In this document: piece after piece, positions 27,320 through 35,845 of the stretch
Numbering within the stretch: the stretch's first letter is position 1
Layout: each line of letters starts with the position of its first letter
Source: Litoreibacter meonggei
Lineage (GTDB): Bacteria; Pseudomonadota; Alphaproteobacteria; Rhodobacterales; Rhodobacteraceae
DNA: 64,000 nucleotides
Assembly (NCBI RefSeq): GCF_003663885.1
Contig: NZ_RCCE01000003.1
Span: 231,001 to 295,000, forward strand
Direction of reading: 5' to 3'
The notes under the pieces: generated by a model
The model's input: the letters and a program-made list of their open reading frames with translations, nothing else
Databases searched by the model: none
Told to the model about the DNA's origin: nothing
Translations under genes and position numbers: made by a program

Positions 27320-28093
27320 TCATCCGCGCAGCTTTGCCTGAAGGCTCAGCAAATCGGTCCATGCCTCGCGTTTGGCATGGGGCATCCGCAGCAAATATGC
27401 GGGGTGAAGCATTGGCAGCGCCGGTTTGCCAAACACCTCGTCCCAATGCCCGCGCATTTTGGTGATCCCCTTGCGGCCCAGCAGGGCCTGACAGGAATGG
27501 TTGCCCATCAGCACCAGAAAATCCGGATTGGCGAGCGCGATGTGACGCTCCAGAAACGGCAGCATCATCGCCACCTCGTCGGGCTTCGGGTCGCGGTTTT
27601 GCGGCGGGCGCCATGGCAGCACATTGGTGATGTAAATCGGGTTCTCGGCATGGTCGCGTCCATGATCAATGGCAGCGAACATCGCGTCCAGCAACTGCCC
27701 AGTCGGTCCAACGAAAGGCTTGCCTTGCTGATCCTCCTCGCGGCCGGGGGCCTCGCCGATCACCATGACCCGCGCACCGGCATTCCCATCGCTGAACACC
27801 AGATTGCGCGCGCCGTTTTTCAAGTCGCAATGCGGGAAGGACGCCATCGCCGCCTTCAACCCGTCCAGATCCTGCGCGCCTTGGGCCAGCTGGCGGGCGA
27901 TGCCCACCACGTCGGGGCCTTGCTGCGCCACAACGGGCGAGGCTGTGACAGGTTCGGGCTTGGCGGCTTTCGGGGCTTCTTTGGGCACCTCATAGCGGTT
28001 GATCGGCACGTCCCCGATCGCCTCGTCAGCGCCAAGGTCCACATGCCATTCCAACAGCGCTTTGGCCGTATGAAAGTCCAGTCCCGATTCCAT
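27320..28093 (-). CDS. uracil-DNA glycosylase family protein, family-4-like without most Fe-S cysteines
   Basis: A 257-residue protein with family 4 uracil-DNA glycosylase motifs: GEAPGREED (113-121), GKPFVGPTGQLL with the uracil-binding segment (124-135), WRPPQNRDP (161-169) and the catalytic-loop LHPAYLLR (229-236). The N-terminal 85 residues are variable. Canonical family 4 enzymes hold a 4Fe-4S cluster on four Cys. Here the KCRPP Cys is Trp161, the following helix Cys is Met, and only one Cys (89) of the N-terminal pair remains. The start at 28093 leaves 114 bases to the divergent pyrB. A role in uracil or deaminated-base repair is inferred. Confidence 0.8.
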   Translation of the reverse strand: MESGLDFHTAKALLEWHVDLGADEAIGDVPINRYEVPKEAPKAAKPEPVTASPVVAQQGPDVVGIARQLAQGAQDLDGLKAAMASFPHCDLKNGARNLVFSDGNAGARVMVIGEAPGREEDQQGKPFVGPTGQLLDAMFAAIDHGRDHAENPIYITNVLPWRPPQNRDPKPDEVAMMLPFLERHIALANPDFLVLMGNHSCQALLGRKGITKMRGHWDEVFGKPALPMLHPAYLLRMPHAKREAWTDLLSLQAKLRG

Positions 28094-28153
28094 GGGGGTA
28101 AACCTAGTCTGGCCGCACTGGCGCCACAATGGCATAACCGTCGCAGGGCGGCC

Positions 28154-28182
28154 TTGCCCGACTGAACGCTCCCCCTTATAAC
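28154..28182 (+). promoter_or_regulatory. probable sigma-70 promoter of the pyrB operon
   Basis: TTGCCC (28154-28159) and TATAAC (28177-28182) are 17 bases apart, with an expected start point about 20 bases ahead of the pyrB ATG. The short leader leaves no room for a long attenuator. Confidence 0.5.
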
Positions 28183-28207
28183 CCGATAAAATCACGAGAG
28201 GGCCTCC

Positions 28208-29164
28208 ATGACATTCCGCGCGAAGCATCTGCTAGGGATTGAACATCTTGCCCCCGATGAAATCACCACCCTGCTTGATCTGGCCGACCAATATGTCGAC
28301 CTCAACCGCCGCGACGTGAAGCATTCCGACACGCTGGCGGGGCTGACCCAGATCAATATGTTCTTCGAGAACTCCACCCGCACGCAGGCGTCGTTCGAAA
28401 TCGCAGGCAAGCGCCTTGGCGCGGATGTGATGAACATGGCGATGCAGGCATCCTCGGTGAAGAAGGGTGAAACTCTGATCGACACCGCCCTGACGCTGAA
28501 CGCCATGCACCCCGACCTGCTGGTCGTACGCCACCCGCATTCCGGTGCGGTGGATTTGTTGGCCCAAAAAGTGAACTGCGCCGTGCTGAACGCGGGCGAC
28601 GGGCGGCACGAGCATCCCACGCAGGCCCTGCTGGACGCCCTGACCATCCGCCGCGCCAAGGGGCGGCTGCACCGCCTGTCCATCGCCATTTGCGGCGACA
28701 TTGCCCATAGCCGCGTGGCGCGTTCCAACATCCTGCTGCTGGGCAAAATGGAAAACCGCGTCCGCCTGATCGGCCCGCCGACCCTGATGCCATCGGGAAT
28801 GGAGGAATTCGGCGTCGAGGTCTTCGAGGACATGCGCGAGGGCCTTAAAGACGTTGATGTCGTGATGATGCTGCGCCTCCAAAAAGAGCGCATGGATGGC
28901 GGCTTCATCCCGTCCGAGCGCGAGTATTACCACCGCTACGGCTTGGACCCCGAAAAACTGTCCTACGCCAAATCCGACGCCATCATTATGCATCCCGGCC
29001 CGATGAACCGCGGCGTGGAGATAGACGGCGTGCTGGCCGATGACATCAACCGCTCGGTGATCCAGGAGCAGGTCGAAATGGGCGTCGCCGTCCGCATGGC
29101 CGCAATGGAGCTGCTGGTCCGCACCCGCCGCGAGGCGGCGCAAGAACAAGGGGTAATGGTATGA
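28208..29164 (+). CDS. pyrB: aspartate carbamoyltransferase catalytic subunit
   Basis: A 318-residue transcarbamoylase catalysing carbamoyl phosphate plus aspartate to carbamoyl-aspartate, the committed step of pyrimidine synthesis. The carbamoyl-phosphate motif [13 protein letters not shown] (about 47-59), the [11 protein letters not shown] region, [16 protein letters not shown], and [11 protein letters not shown] near the C-terminus are all intact. No regulatory pyrI follows. In bacteria with this class of enzyme, a pyrC-like subunit stabilises the holoenzyme, and such a gene lies downstream here. Its stop overlaps the next ATG by four bases (ATGA). Confidence 0.97.
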   Translation: MTFRAKHLLGIEHLAPDEITTLLDLADQYVDLNRRDVKHSDTLAGLTQINMFFENSTRTQASFEIAGKRLGADVMNMAMQASSVKKGETLIDTALTLNAMHPDLLVVRHPHSGAVDLLAQKVNCAVLNAGDGRHEHPTQALLDALTIRRAKGRLHRLSIAICGDIAHSRVARSNILLLGKMENRVRLIGPPTLMPSGMEEFGVEVFEDMREGLKDVDVVMMLRLQKERMDGGFIPSEREYYHRYGLDPEKLSYAKSDAIIMHPGPMNRGVEIDGVLADDINRSVIQEQVEMGVAVRMAAMELLVRTRREAAQEQGVMV

Positions 29165-29262
29165 ACGAACCCAAAGACCCGCGTATGTCCGGAAAGGTGG
29201 CCGCCTATGTCCTTCTGGGCACTTTCGCTTTCACTTTTTTGATGATCTGGCTTGGAGGCTAA
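29161..29262 (+). CDS. 33-residue membrane microprotein in the pyrB operon
   Basis: An open frame of 34 codons starts with the ATG that overlaps the pyrB stop (ATGA) and ends 4 bases before the next gene start. The product begins [12 protein letters not shown] and continues with one hydrophobic segment ([20 protein letters not shown] minus the first residues), i.e. a short cytoplasmic head and a single membrane helix. The tight coupling on both sides and the balanced charge distribution argue for a real gene. No known family is recognised. Confidence 0.65.
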   Translation: MNEPKDPRMSGKVAAYVLLGTFAFTFLMIWLGG

Positions 29263-29266
29263 CGGC

Positions 29267-29800
29267 ATGTCGGACCTTTCAATCAGCTCCACCGAGCACG
29301 GCAAACTGCGCGTCTTCGCGCTCAGCGATCAGCTTTCGATGAAGATCGATAATGCAGGCACACTTGACCCGTTGGTGCAGGTGTTGGGTTCTCAAACTCT
29401 TGGAGTGCAAGACGTACAGATTGTACCGACCGACGCCGTGGATGATATGGGGCTCAGCGGCCTCCTATTAGACGGATACGAAATTGCCCTCTCCTCCGAA
29501 GAGGCTGCGCGTCTGGACGCATTGGAAGGCACCGTCGCGCTCATCCGCACCGGCGCATTCCAAACGCCGGTGACCTTGCGCCGTACGGGCGAGGCAAATT
29601 TGATCGCCACCTTAACTGAAGGCAAATCGCCTGCACCAAGGTTCACCCCGCTGGAAAGCGACGCCGCCAAGGGCGTGCTGGAAGGCCCTGCCGCCGACGC
29701 GAAACCTGCTCGCAGCTTTGGCGCACGGCTGTCGCTGATAGCGCTGGCGGCGATGGTCTCGGCTTTTGCCTGCCTTTACATTTACTACGTGGGTTTCTGA
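29267..29800 (+). CDS. uncharacterised membrane-anchored protein between pyrB and pyrC'
   Basis: A 177-residue protein with a soluble N-terminal domain of about 150 residues (predominantly alternating strand-like and acidic segments) and a single C-terminal helix (LSLIALAAMVSAFACLYIYY). It looks tail-anchored, with the bulk in the cytoplasm. The ATG at 29267 has GGAGG eight bases upstream; an earlier start at 29252 is less likely. It begins 4 bases after the microprotein stop, and its stop overlaps the pyrC' ATG by one base. I do not recognise the family. Confidence 0.7.
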   Translation: MSDLSISSTEHGKLRVFALSDQLSMKIDNAGTLDPLVQVLGSQTLGVQDVQIVPTDAVDDMGLSGLLLDGYEIALSSEEAARLDALEGTVALIRTGAFQTPVTLRRTGEANLIATLTEGKSPAPRFTPLESDAAKGVLEGPAADAKPARSFGARLSLIALAAMVSAFACLYIYYVGF

Positions 29801-31095
29801 TGGCTGATTTGCTTCTCACCAATGCTCGATTAATTGACCCCGAGGCTGGAACCCAGACTCTTGGCGCGCTGCTCGTCAAGGACGGGCGGATTAACGAAAT
29901 ACTAACGCAAGATGTTGATCTGAATGACAAAAGGTTCCCCGCGGGGAACCGTGTGGATTGCGGCGGCAAGTGCCTTGCCCCCGGCATCGTCGATATCGGC
30001 GTGAAGGTTTGCGAACCCGGCGAGCGGCATAAAGAAAGCTTCCGCACGGCAGGGCTGGCGGCGGCAGCAGGTGGGGTCACCACCATGGTCACCCGCCCCG
30101 ACACTATCCCCACAGTGGACACCCCCGAGACGCTGGAATTCACCAAACGTCGCGGCGCGGAGATGGCCCCCGTCCGCATCGCGCCGATGGCGTCGCTGAC
30201 CAAAGACCGCGCAGGCCGCGAGATGGTCGAGATGGGTTTCCTGATGGACGCAGGCGCGGTGGCGTTTTCCGATGGCGACAACGTGGTCACCGACAACAAA
30301 GTTCTCAGCCGCGCGATGACCTATGCCCGTGGCTTGGGCGCGTTGGTGATGGGCCACCCGCAAGACCCCGGCTTGTCGAAAGGCAGCGCCGTGACGTCGG
30401 GCAAGTTCGCCTCGCTGCGCGCCTTACCGGCGGTGTCCCCGATGGCGGAGCGCATGGGGTTGGAGCGGGACTTGGCCTTGGTCGAGATGACAGGCGTGCG
30501 CTACCACGCCGACCAGATATCCACCGCCGTGGCCCTGCCGGTTCTGGAACGCGCCAAGGCGGCAGGTCTGGACGTGACCGCTGGCGTGTCGATCCACCAC
30601 CTGACGCTGAACGATCTGGACGTCGGCGATTACCGCACCTTCTTCAAGGTCAAACCACCCCTGCGCTCCGAAGATGACCGCGTGGCGATGGTGGAGGCCG
30701 TGGCGTCGGGGTTGATCGACGTGATCTGCTCCATGCACACGCCGCAGGACGAGGAAAGCAAACGCCTGCCCTACGAGGAAGCCGCGTCAGGCGCCGTAGC
30801 GCTCGAAACCCTGCTACCCGCCGCGATGCGCCTGCTGCATGTGGGCGCTATCGACTTGCCGACCCTATGGCGCGCCTTGTCACTGAACCCCGCCAAGCGG
30901 TTGGGTTTGGAAGGCGGTCGCCTAAGCGTAGGTGCGCCCGCCGATCTGGTGCTGTTCGACCCTGATGCACCGTTCGTCATGGACCGCGAAACGCTCCGGT
31001 CCAAATCCAAGAACACCCCGTTTGACGGGCAACGGATGCAAGGCCGCGTGCTGCGCACCTTCGTTGGTGGCACGGAGGTGTATGCCCGTGCCTGA
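29800..31095 (+). CDS. pyrC': dihydroorotase homologue lacking metal ligands (PyrC')
   Basis: A 431-residue class I dihydroorotase/amidohydrolase-fold protein. The canonical metal and substrate motif DxHxHxREPG is replaced: the segment reads DIGVKVCEPG at residues 65-74, so both His ligands are Gly67 and Lys69 and the substrate Arg is Cys71. The later Asp-His signature is CSMHTPQ. Such losses are typical of the inactive PyrC' subunit that complexes with PyrB in Pseudomonas and relatives. I therefore infer a structural role, with an active dihydroorotase elsewhere in the genome. It is coupled to neighbours on both sides. Confidence 0.85.
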   Translation: MADLLLTNARLIDPEAGTQTLGALLVKDGRINEILTQDVDLNDKRFPAGNRVDCGGKCLAPGIVDIGVKVCEPGERHKESFRTAGLAAAAGGVTTMVTRPDTIPTVDTPETLEFTKRRGAEMAPVRIAPMASLTKDRAGREMVEMGFLMDAGAVAFSDGDNVVTDNKVLSRAMTYARGLGALVMGHPQDPGLSKGSAVTSGKFASLRALPAVSPMAERMGLERDLALVEMTGVRYHADQISTAVALPVLERAKAAGLDVTAGVSIHHLTLNDLDVGDYRTFFKVKPPLRSEDDRVAMVEAVASGLIDVICSMHTPQDEESKRLPYEEAASGAVALETLLPAAMRLLHVGAIDLPTLWRALSLNPAKRLGLEGGRLSVGAPADLVLFDPDAPFVMDRETLRSKSKNTPFDGQRMQGRVLRTFVGGTEVYARA

Positions 31096-31699
31096 CATCG
31101 TTACCGCGCCTTACCTGCTAACCTTTGTCGCCGTCGCGTCCTACCTGCTTGGCTCCATCCCGTTCGGCTTGGTAATCGCCAAACTCATGGGATTGGGCGA
31201 CTTGCGCCAAATCGGATCGGGCAATATCGGGGCGACGAATGTGCTGCGCACCGGCTCGAAAAGTGCCGCTTTGGCGACGTTGCTGCTCGATGCTGGCAAG
31301 GGCGGCATTGCGGTTTTGCTGGCACGGTTCTTCGTCGGTGAAGACGCGGCGCAACTGGCGGGGCTGGCGGCGTTCATCGGCCACATCTTCCCTGTCTGGC
31401 TGAATTTCAACGGCGGCAAGGGCGTCGCGACATACCTTGGCACCCTGCTGGCGCTGTCGTTCTTCGCGGGGCTGGCGGCTTGCCTGACATGGCTGGCCTT
31501 CGCCCTGGTTTTCCGGATTTCGTCGCTTGCTGCATTGGCGGCGGCGGCGCTGATGCCGCTTTGGCTGCACTTCATGGGCCTGCCGAGCTATGTGATGCTG
31601 GCCGCGCTGCTGGGCGCGTTGATCTGGATGCGTCACGCGGGCAATATCCGTCGAATTCTGAGCGGGACCGAGAAAAAAATCCAGCTTAGGAAAAGCTGA
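31082..31699 (+). CDS. plsY: glycerol-3-phosphate acyltransferase
   Basis: A 205-residue integral membrane enzyme that transfers an acyl group from acyl-phosphate to glycerol-3-phosphate, starting phospholipid synthesis. The conserved motifs are GSIPFGLVIAK, GSGNIGATNVLRTG, and FNGGKGVATYLG. At least five hydrophobic helices are visible. The ATG at 31082 (GGAGG three bases upstream) overlaps pyrC' by 14 bases; a GTG at 31088 has better ribosome-site spacing. The stop overlaps the DUF805 start by one base. Confidence 0.95.
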   Translation: MPVPDIVTAPYLLTFVAVASYLLGSIPFGLVIAKLMGLGDLRQIGSGNIGATNVLRTGSKSAALATLLLDAGKGGIAVLLARFFVGEDAAQLAGLAAFIGHIFPVWLNFNGGKGVATYLGTLLALSFFAGLAACLTWLAFALVFRISSLAALAAAALMPLWLHFMGLPSYVMLAALLGALIWMRHAGNIRRILSGTEKKIQLRKS

Positions 31700-32124
31700 T
31701 GGGACCGCTCGCAGCCCTCCGGTCCTGCCTGACGAAAAGCTTTCGGTGGCGCGGTCGTGCCGCGAGGTCGGAGTTCTGGTGGTTTTTCCTGATCTTCTAC
31801 GGGGGCCTGATTGTCACCGCCATTTATACCATTCTCTCGGTGGAATCCGGCGAAGATGTGCTTTGGCCGCCTGTGGTCTTCCTGCTGGGGCTGTTTCCTG
31901 CATCCCTCGCCGTGATGGCGCGTCGGCTGCATGACAAAGGGCTGACCGCGTGGTTGATGTTGCTGGGGTTCGTGCCTTTCGGCCAACTTGCCCTGCTGAT
32001 CCTTGCGGTCTTGCCGGGTGACGAGGGGCCGAACGGGTATGGCGACGACCCGCTGGGCCGCGTCAAGCCGGAGGGGCTGACCTATGGCAGATCACGCGTG
32101 CCGCTGGTCCGCGACAAAGACTAG
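31699..32124 (+). CDS. DUF805 family membrane protein
   Basis: A 141-residue protein with the DUF805 pattern: FRWRGRAARSEFWWFFLIF at the N-terminus, three or four membrane helices, RRLHDKGLTAWLMLLGFVP in the middle, and GPNGYGDDPLG near the end. The function is unknown. It closes the pyrB-plsY operon and overlaps the opposing gshA by four bases. Confidence 0.88.
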   Translation: MGPLAALRSCLTKSFRWRGRAARSEFWWFFLIFYGGLIVTAIYTILSVESGEDVLWPPVVFLLGLFPASLAVMARRLHDKGLTAWLMLLGFVPFGQLALLILAVLPGDEGPNGYGDDPLGRVKPEGLTYGRSRVPLVRDKD

Positions 32125-33491
32125 TAGCTGTACTCGTCGTAGATGCGGCTGAGGTCGCCGTTCCAGTCGCCGTGATACTTGGCCAGCAATTCGTCGGCAG
32201 GGGTTTGCCCTGTCTCGATGCTTTCCTTCAGTGCGTTAAGGAAATGCGTCTCGTCAGGGACCAAACCGCCAGCACCGGGTTTGGCGCGGGCTTTCAGGCC
32301 GGCTTCGGAGATCGCGACCACCTCGCGGGCGAGGTCGATCATTTTCATACCGTTCACTTCCGCGGCCAAACCATCGACGGAGGCCGCAACGCGCCATGCC
32401 TCGCGGGTCTCGGCGTCCCAGCCTTTGGCGACGTCCCACGCGGCGTCGAGCGCGGTTTGGTCATAACAAAGCCCCGTCCAGAACGCAGGCAACGCGCAAA
32501 GCCTGCGCCACGGACCACCATCCGCACCGCGCATTTCGATGAACTGCTTGACGCGGGCTTCGGGGAATACTGTGGTCAAGTGATCGGCCCAGTCTGACAG
32601 CAACGGCTTTTCACCCGGCAAAGCAGGTAATTCACCTTTCAAGAAGTCGCGGAAAGACATGCCCAGCGCGTCGATATATTTGCCGTCGCGGTAGACGAAA
32701 TACATCGGCACATCGAGCACCCATTGCACCCATGCCTCGAACCCCATGCCTTCATCGAAGACGAAGGGCAGCATGCCGGTGCGGTCGTCATCCAGCGCGC
32801 GCCAGATGCGGGAGCGCCATGATTTGTGGCCGTTGAGCTTCCCTTCAAAGAAAGGCGAGTTGGCGAACAAGGCGGTCGCCACGGGCTGCAATGCCAAGGC
32901 GACGCGCATCTTTTGGACCATGTCGGCCTCGGACCCGAAATCGAGGTTCACTTGCACGGTGCAAGTGCGGCGCATCATGGCGGTGCCCATGGTGCCGACT
33001 TTTTCCATGTAGTTGTTCATCAGCTTGTAGCGGCCCTTGGGCATGAGGGGCATTTCCTCATGGCTCCATTCAGGCGCGGCCCCGAGACCGATAAACTTGA
33101 CGCCGATCTCGTCGGAGACGGATTTTACCTCGGCCAGATGGGAGTTCACCTCGTCACAGGTTTGGTGAACTGTTTCCAAAGGGGCACCGGACAATTCCAA
33201 CGCGCCGCCGGGTTCCAGCGACACGTTCGCGCCGTCCTTGGTCAGCCCGATCAGGTATCCGCCTTCCTCAACCGGTGCCCAGCCAAAGCGGTCGCGCAGG
33301 CCGGACAGAACGGCATTGATGGAGCGGTCGCCTTCGTAGGGCAGCGGTTTGTGGGTGTCTTGGCAGTAGCCGAATTTCTCGTGCTCGGTGCCGATGCGCC
33401 AGTCTTCCTTGGGCTTGCAGCCGTCGGCCAGCAGTTGCGCAAGTTGGGAATGGTCGGTGATCAGGCCGCCGCCGGATTGAGGAATGGACAT
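32121..33491 (-). CDS. gshA: glutamate-cysteine ligase
   Basis: A 456-residue proteobacterial/plant-type gamma-glutamylcysteine ligase, the first step of glutathione synthesis. Typical segments are IGTEHEKFGYC at the N-terminus, EPGGALELSGAPLETVHQTC, MMRRTCTVQVNLDFGSE and EMRGADGGPWRRLCALPAFW. Length is normal. It follows the small membrane protein gene by 58 bases on the same strand, after rsmE, an order I recognise from other Rhodobacteraceae. Confidence 0.94.
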   Translation of the reverse strand: MSIPQSGGGLITDHSQLAQLLADGCKPKEDWRIGTEHEKFGYCQDTHKPLPYEGDRSINAVLSGLRDRFGWAPVEEGGYLIGLTKDGANVSLEPGGALELSGAPLETVHQTCDEVNSHLAEVKSVSDEIGVKFIGLGAAPEWSHEEMPLMPKGRYKLMNNYMEKVGTMGTAMMRRTCTVQVNLDFGSEADMVQKMRVALALQPVATALFANSPFFEGKLNGHKSWRSRIWRALDDDRTGMLPFVFDEGMGFEAWVQWVLDVPMYFVYRDGKYIDALGMSFRDFLKGELPALPGEKPLLSDWADHLTTVFPEARVKQFIEMRGADGGPWRRLCALPAFWTGLCYDQTALDAAWDVAKGWDAETREAWRVAASVDGLAAEVNGMKMIDLAREVVAISEAGLKARAKPGAGGLVPDETHFLNALKESIETGQTPADELLAKYHGDWNGDLSRIYDEYSY

Positions 33492-33549
33492 ATCGGAGGC
33501 TCCGCCTAACTGGTTTGACGTCTAGGGGTGAGGCGATTTGCGGGGGATG

Positions 33550-34074
33550 TCAATGCAGGCGAACCGGCTCTTTGGCCCAGATCACAAAGCTGTCAGGGGT
33601 GGTCGACCCCATGGCGCGGATCGCGGCCTCGAAATCCACGCCCTTCAATGGTGCGAGTGCATCAAACAGTTGGGCCGCCCCTTCGGCTGAATTCGGGATA
33701 AGCAGGCGGGGTCCGCCGTTTTCTTCCAGCAGCCAATGGATATCTTCGGCAAACGGCCCTTGGTCATTGGTCAGAATGGTCACGCGCGCCAGATCATTAA
33801 TCGACACGGCCCCGCCACCGAGAGGGGCGAAATAGGTGATCTGGCGTTCGTCCACCTCGACCACGCCGGGGCCGTCATGGCGTTTGGAAGTTAGGCGTGC
33901 GCGACGCCATGCCGTCCATGAAAACGCCAAACCTGCGATAATAAACACGCCGCCGATCCCCTGCCAAAACAAGCCACGGATGTTGAAGATCATCACGCCC
34001 ACCACGACGATCGCAACGCCGATCAGCAGCTCGAAATAGCGCCAGAACAGGTCTTGCAGTTCGGGACGGATCAC
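33550..34074 (-). CDS. conserved membrane protein between rsmE and gshA
   Basis: A 174-residue protein with two hydrophobic segments near the N-terminus (YFELLIGVAIVVVGVMIF and IGGVFIIAGLAFSWTAW) followed by a soluble domain of about 110 residues. I chose the GTG at 34074 because it overlaps the rsmE stop (GTGA) and has GGGGA six bases upstream; a start at 34101 lacks a ribosome site. I do not recognise a named family. The topology resembles PH-like/YdbT proteins only loosely. Confidence 0.75.
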   Translation of the reverse strand: MIRPELQDLFWRYFELLIGVAIVVVGVMIFNIRGLFWQGIGGVFIIAGLAFSWTAWRRARLTSKRHDGPGVVEVDERQITYFAPLGGGAVSINDLARVTILTNDQGPFAEDIHWLLEENGGPRLLIPNSAEGAAQLFDALAPLKGVDFEAAIRAMGSTTPDSFVIWAKEPVRLH

Positions 34075-34796
34075 ACCCAATCCCCGAGGGCTGTTTGCCA
34101 CAAGGCCAAGGCCGCAACCGCAGCCGTGTCAGCGCGCAGGATGCGCGGGCCAAGGCTGATGGCGTGGCTGTTGGGATGGTTGCGAAGGGTGTCCCGCTCG
34201 CGTTCAGAGAAGCCGCCTTCGGGACCGATGACGATGGCCCACGGGCCTTGGGGCAGGTCTTTCAGGCGGGATGGCTCTCCCACCATGGATTCGTCGCAGA
34301 ACAGAAGGTGGCGATCCTCGGGCCAGTTGTCGAGCATGGCAGACAGCTTCTGAATATTCGCCACCTCCGGCACGTAGGTTCCGCCGCATTGCTCGGCGGC
34401 CTCGATGGCATGGGCTTGCAGCTTGTCCTGCCGGATGCGGTCGGAGTTTGTGTAGTCGGTGTTTACGGGGAAAATCTTGGCTGCGCCCATCTCGGCAGCT
34501 TTTTCCACGATGAAATCCGTGCGGGCCTTTTTGATCGGCGCGAACAGGAGCCACAGGTCGGGCGGCGTTTGCAGGGGCAGGGTTTGCGCCTCGCACACCA
34601 CCATACCGCGCCGCTTGGCGGCATCGACGACGCGACACGTCCATTCGCCGTCCTGCCCGTTGAACAGGGCCACCACATCGCCCACGCCAAGGCGCATGAC
34701 GTTGAAAAGATAATTCGCTTGCGGCTGCGTCATCGGGACGGAATTGCCCTGCCCCAATGGCTGCTCTACAAACAACCTGATTTTTGCGCGTTCCAT
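34071..34796 (-). CDS. rsmE: 16S rRNA (uracil(1498)-N(3))-methyltransferase
   Basis: A 241-residue SPOUT-fold methyltransferase that makes m3U1498 in the 30S decoding region. The N-terminal PUA-like domain (AKIRLFVEQPLG) is followed by the SPOUT domain with QCGGTYVPEV, VIGPEGGFSERE and the knot LGPRILRADTAAVAAL. The start is fixed by the conserved AKIRL head. Only 12 bases separate its ATG from that of the divergent ubiA. The stop overlaps the next gene by four bases. Confidence 0.94.
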   Translation of the reverse strand: MERAKIRLFVEQPLGQGNSVPMTQPQANYLFNVMRLGVGDVVALFNGQDGEWTCRVVDAAKRRGMVVCEAQTLPLQTPPDLWLLFAPIKKARTDFIVEKAAEMGAAKIFPVNTDYTNSDRIRQDKLQAHAIEAAEQCGGTYVPEVANIQKLSAMLDNWPEDRHLLFCDESMVGEPSRLKDLPQGPWAIVIGPEGGFSERERDTLRNHPNSHAISLGPRILRADTAAVAALALWQTALGDWV

Positions 34797-34808
34797 GGGG
34801 CTGAACAT

Positions 34809-35774
34809 ATGAGCGAGACACGCCAAACGCCAGAGGGCCAAGTGATTGATGCTGTCGATCAAAACTGGGTCGACACGTGGGCCCCTGCTGTCACCCGTCC
34901 CTATCTGCGGCTGAGCCGTGCAGACCGGCCAATTGGCACTTGGTTGCTGCTGTTGCCGTGCTGGTGGGGTGTCTTGCTGGCGGCTGCCGCCGACCCCGCC
35001 GGATTGGCGTGGTTTGACCTCTGGATCATCGTAGGCTGCGCCTTGGGCGCGTTTTTGATGCGCGGTGCGGGATGTACATGGAACGACATCAGCGACCGTG
35101 ATCTTGATGCCCAAGTGGCGCGCACCAAGTCGCGACCGCTGCCGTCGGGGCAGGTTACGGTCAAAGGCGCCGTGGTCTGGATGGGGGTGCAGGCATTGGT
35201 GTCCTTTTTCATTTTGCTCACGTTCAACACCGCAGCAATTGTGCAGGGTATTCTGGCCCTGCTGCCGGTCGCGATCTACCCGTTTGCCAAGAGGTTCACG
35301 TGGTGGCCGCAGGTGTTTCTGGGACTTGCGTTCAACTGGGGGGCGCTGCTGGCATGGACCGCGCATACGGGGGCTTTGAGTGCCGCTCCGGTGATTTTGT
35401 ACCTCGCCGGTATCTCGTGGACGCTGTTTTACGACACGATTTACGCCCACCAAGACAAAGAGGACGACGCGTTGATCGGCATCAAGTCGACCGCGCGGCT
35501 GTTTGGCGAGGACTCTGTTTGGTGGTTGCGCCTGTTCATGGCAGTGTCTGTGCTGTTGATGGCCATTGCGATCATCGTGGCTTTGGTACCGCATGCCAAT
35601 GTCATGGCGCTGACACTGGCGCTTTCGGGCGCTTGGGCTTTTGGGTGGCACATGGTCTGGCAGTTGCGCCGGCTTGATACAGAAGACTGGACCGTTTGCA
35701 TGCGCTTATTCCGGTCAAACCGGGATGCGGGGTTGATTTGTGCGCTGTTTCTTGCCGCAGCGGCGTCGCTATGA
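34809..35774 (+). CDS. ubiA: 4-hydroxybenzoate octaprenyltransferase
   Basis: A 321-residue integral membrane prenyltransferase that attaches the polyprenyl chain to 4-hydroxybenzoate in ubiquinone synthesis. The two Asp-rich Mg-diphosphate motifs are NDISDRDLD (92-100) and DTIYAHQDKEDD (209-220), with RPLPSGQ between them and about eight to nine hydrophobic helices. The start context GGGG overlaps the divergent rsmE start codon region, so the promoters must lie within each other's coding sequence or produce leaderless transcripts. Confidence 0.95.
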   Translation: MSETRQTPEGQVIDAVDQNWVDTWAPAVTRPYLRLSRADRPIGTWLLLLPCWWGVLLAAAADPAGLAWFDLWIIVGCALGAFLMRGAGCTWNDISDRDLDAQVARTKSRPLPSGQVTVKGAVVWMGVQALVSFFILLTFNTAAIVQGILALLPVAIYPFAKRFTWWPQVFLGLAFNWGALLAWTAHTGALSAAPVILYLAGISWTLFYDTIYAHQDKEDDALIGIKSTARLFGEDSVWWLRLFMAVSVLLMAIAIIVALVPHANVMALTLALSGAWAFGWHMVWQLRRLDTEDWTVCMRLFRSNRDAGLICALFLAAAASL

Positions 35775-35845
35775 TTGTACAAACCAGCCGCGCCCGTTAG
35801 GACTGTGCGAGTGCCTTGCAGCACCTTCAATGGTAGACGAACTGT

